This document shows, piece after piece, positions 63,965 through 64,000 of a stretch of 64,000 nt of DNA (position 1 is its first letter; every line of letters begins with the position of its first letter). The position numbers and the translations under genes were made by a program. The notes below the pieces were generated by a model, which was given only the letters and a program-made list of their open reading frames with translations, had not been told where the DNA came from and did no database searches. Where the stretch lies: assembly GCF_003586445.1 (NCBI RefSeq), contig NZ_CP030028.1:3610501-3674500 (forward strand), in the 5' to 3' direction. Origin of the DNA: Bacillus sp. Y1 (GTDB lineage: Bacteria > Bacillota > Bacilli > Bacillales > Cytobacillaceae).

Positions 63965-64000
63965 CAACACACCTCCCGATTACCTTAGAAAAAATAGACT

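Overview
The window comes from a low-GC, endospore-forming member of the Bacillaceae. It carries spo0B, spoIIB, spoIVFA, spoIVFB, spoVID, ysxE and safA. Its gene order follows the Bacillus core backbone: safA, nad, phe/obg/spo0B, rpmA/rplU, min/mre, radC/maf, folC/valS, hem, lon/clpX/tig, then ilv/leu. Nearly everything is on the minus strand. Plus-strand exceptions are iscS-niaR, a 63-residue membrane protein and a LiaF-like membrane protein.

Layout. 1-6.7 kb: truncated safA, the nadBCA operon, and divergent iscS-niaR sharing a control region. 6.7-16.1 kb: pheA, pheB, obg, spo0B, the L21-Prp-L27 operon with its leader, an RNase G/E, spoIVFAB and minCD. 16.2-25.3 kb: mreBCD, radC, maf, spoIIB and a membrane diguanylate cyclase. 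25.3-32.3 kb: folC, valS behind a valine T-box, ysxE and spoVID. 32.4-38.7 kb: the haem operon hemAXCDBL. 38.8-48.4 kb: LiaF-like protein, engB, lonA, lonB, clpX, tig and a TPR protein. 48.4-57.9 kb: ilvE, then a leucine T-box, then ilvBHC-leuABCD. 58.1-64 kb: an oligopeptide ABC transporter.

The most unusual element is a 1,857-nt group II intron (19084-20940, minus) inside radC. It splits the JAMM metalloprotease motif between HNHPSG and DPTPS. The RNA core looks intact: GUGCG start, a 34-nt domain V with AGC triad and GAAA loop, and domain VI with a bulged A seven nucleotides from the 3' end. The encoded protein is open over more than 410 codons, but its reverse-transcriptase motifs are eroded: the YADD position reads EFDH and the motif A aspartate is Lys. 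The thumb/X maturase region is still recognisable. This looks like a splicing-only maturase in a bacterial gene, parallel to chloroplast MatK.

Two genes carry single-base frameshifts in homopolymers, mreD (run of nine T) and leuB (one C short). They are either real lesions or sequencing errors. Many genes use GTG or TTG starts that are set by the position of the Shine-Dalgarno sequence; starts were adjusted accordingly.
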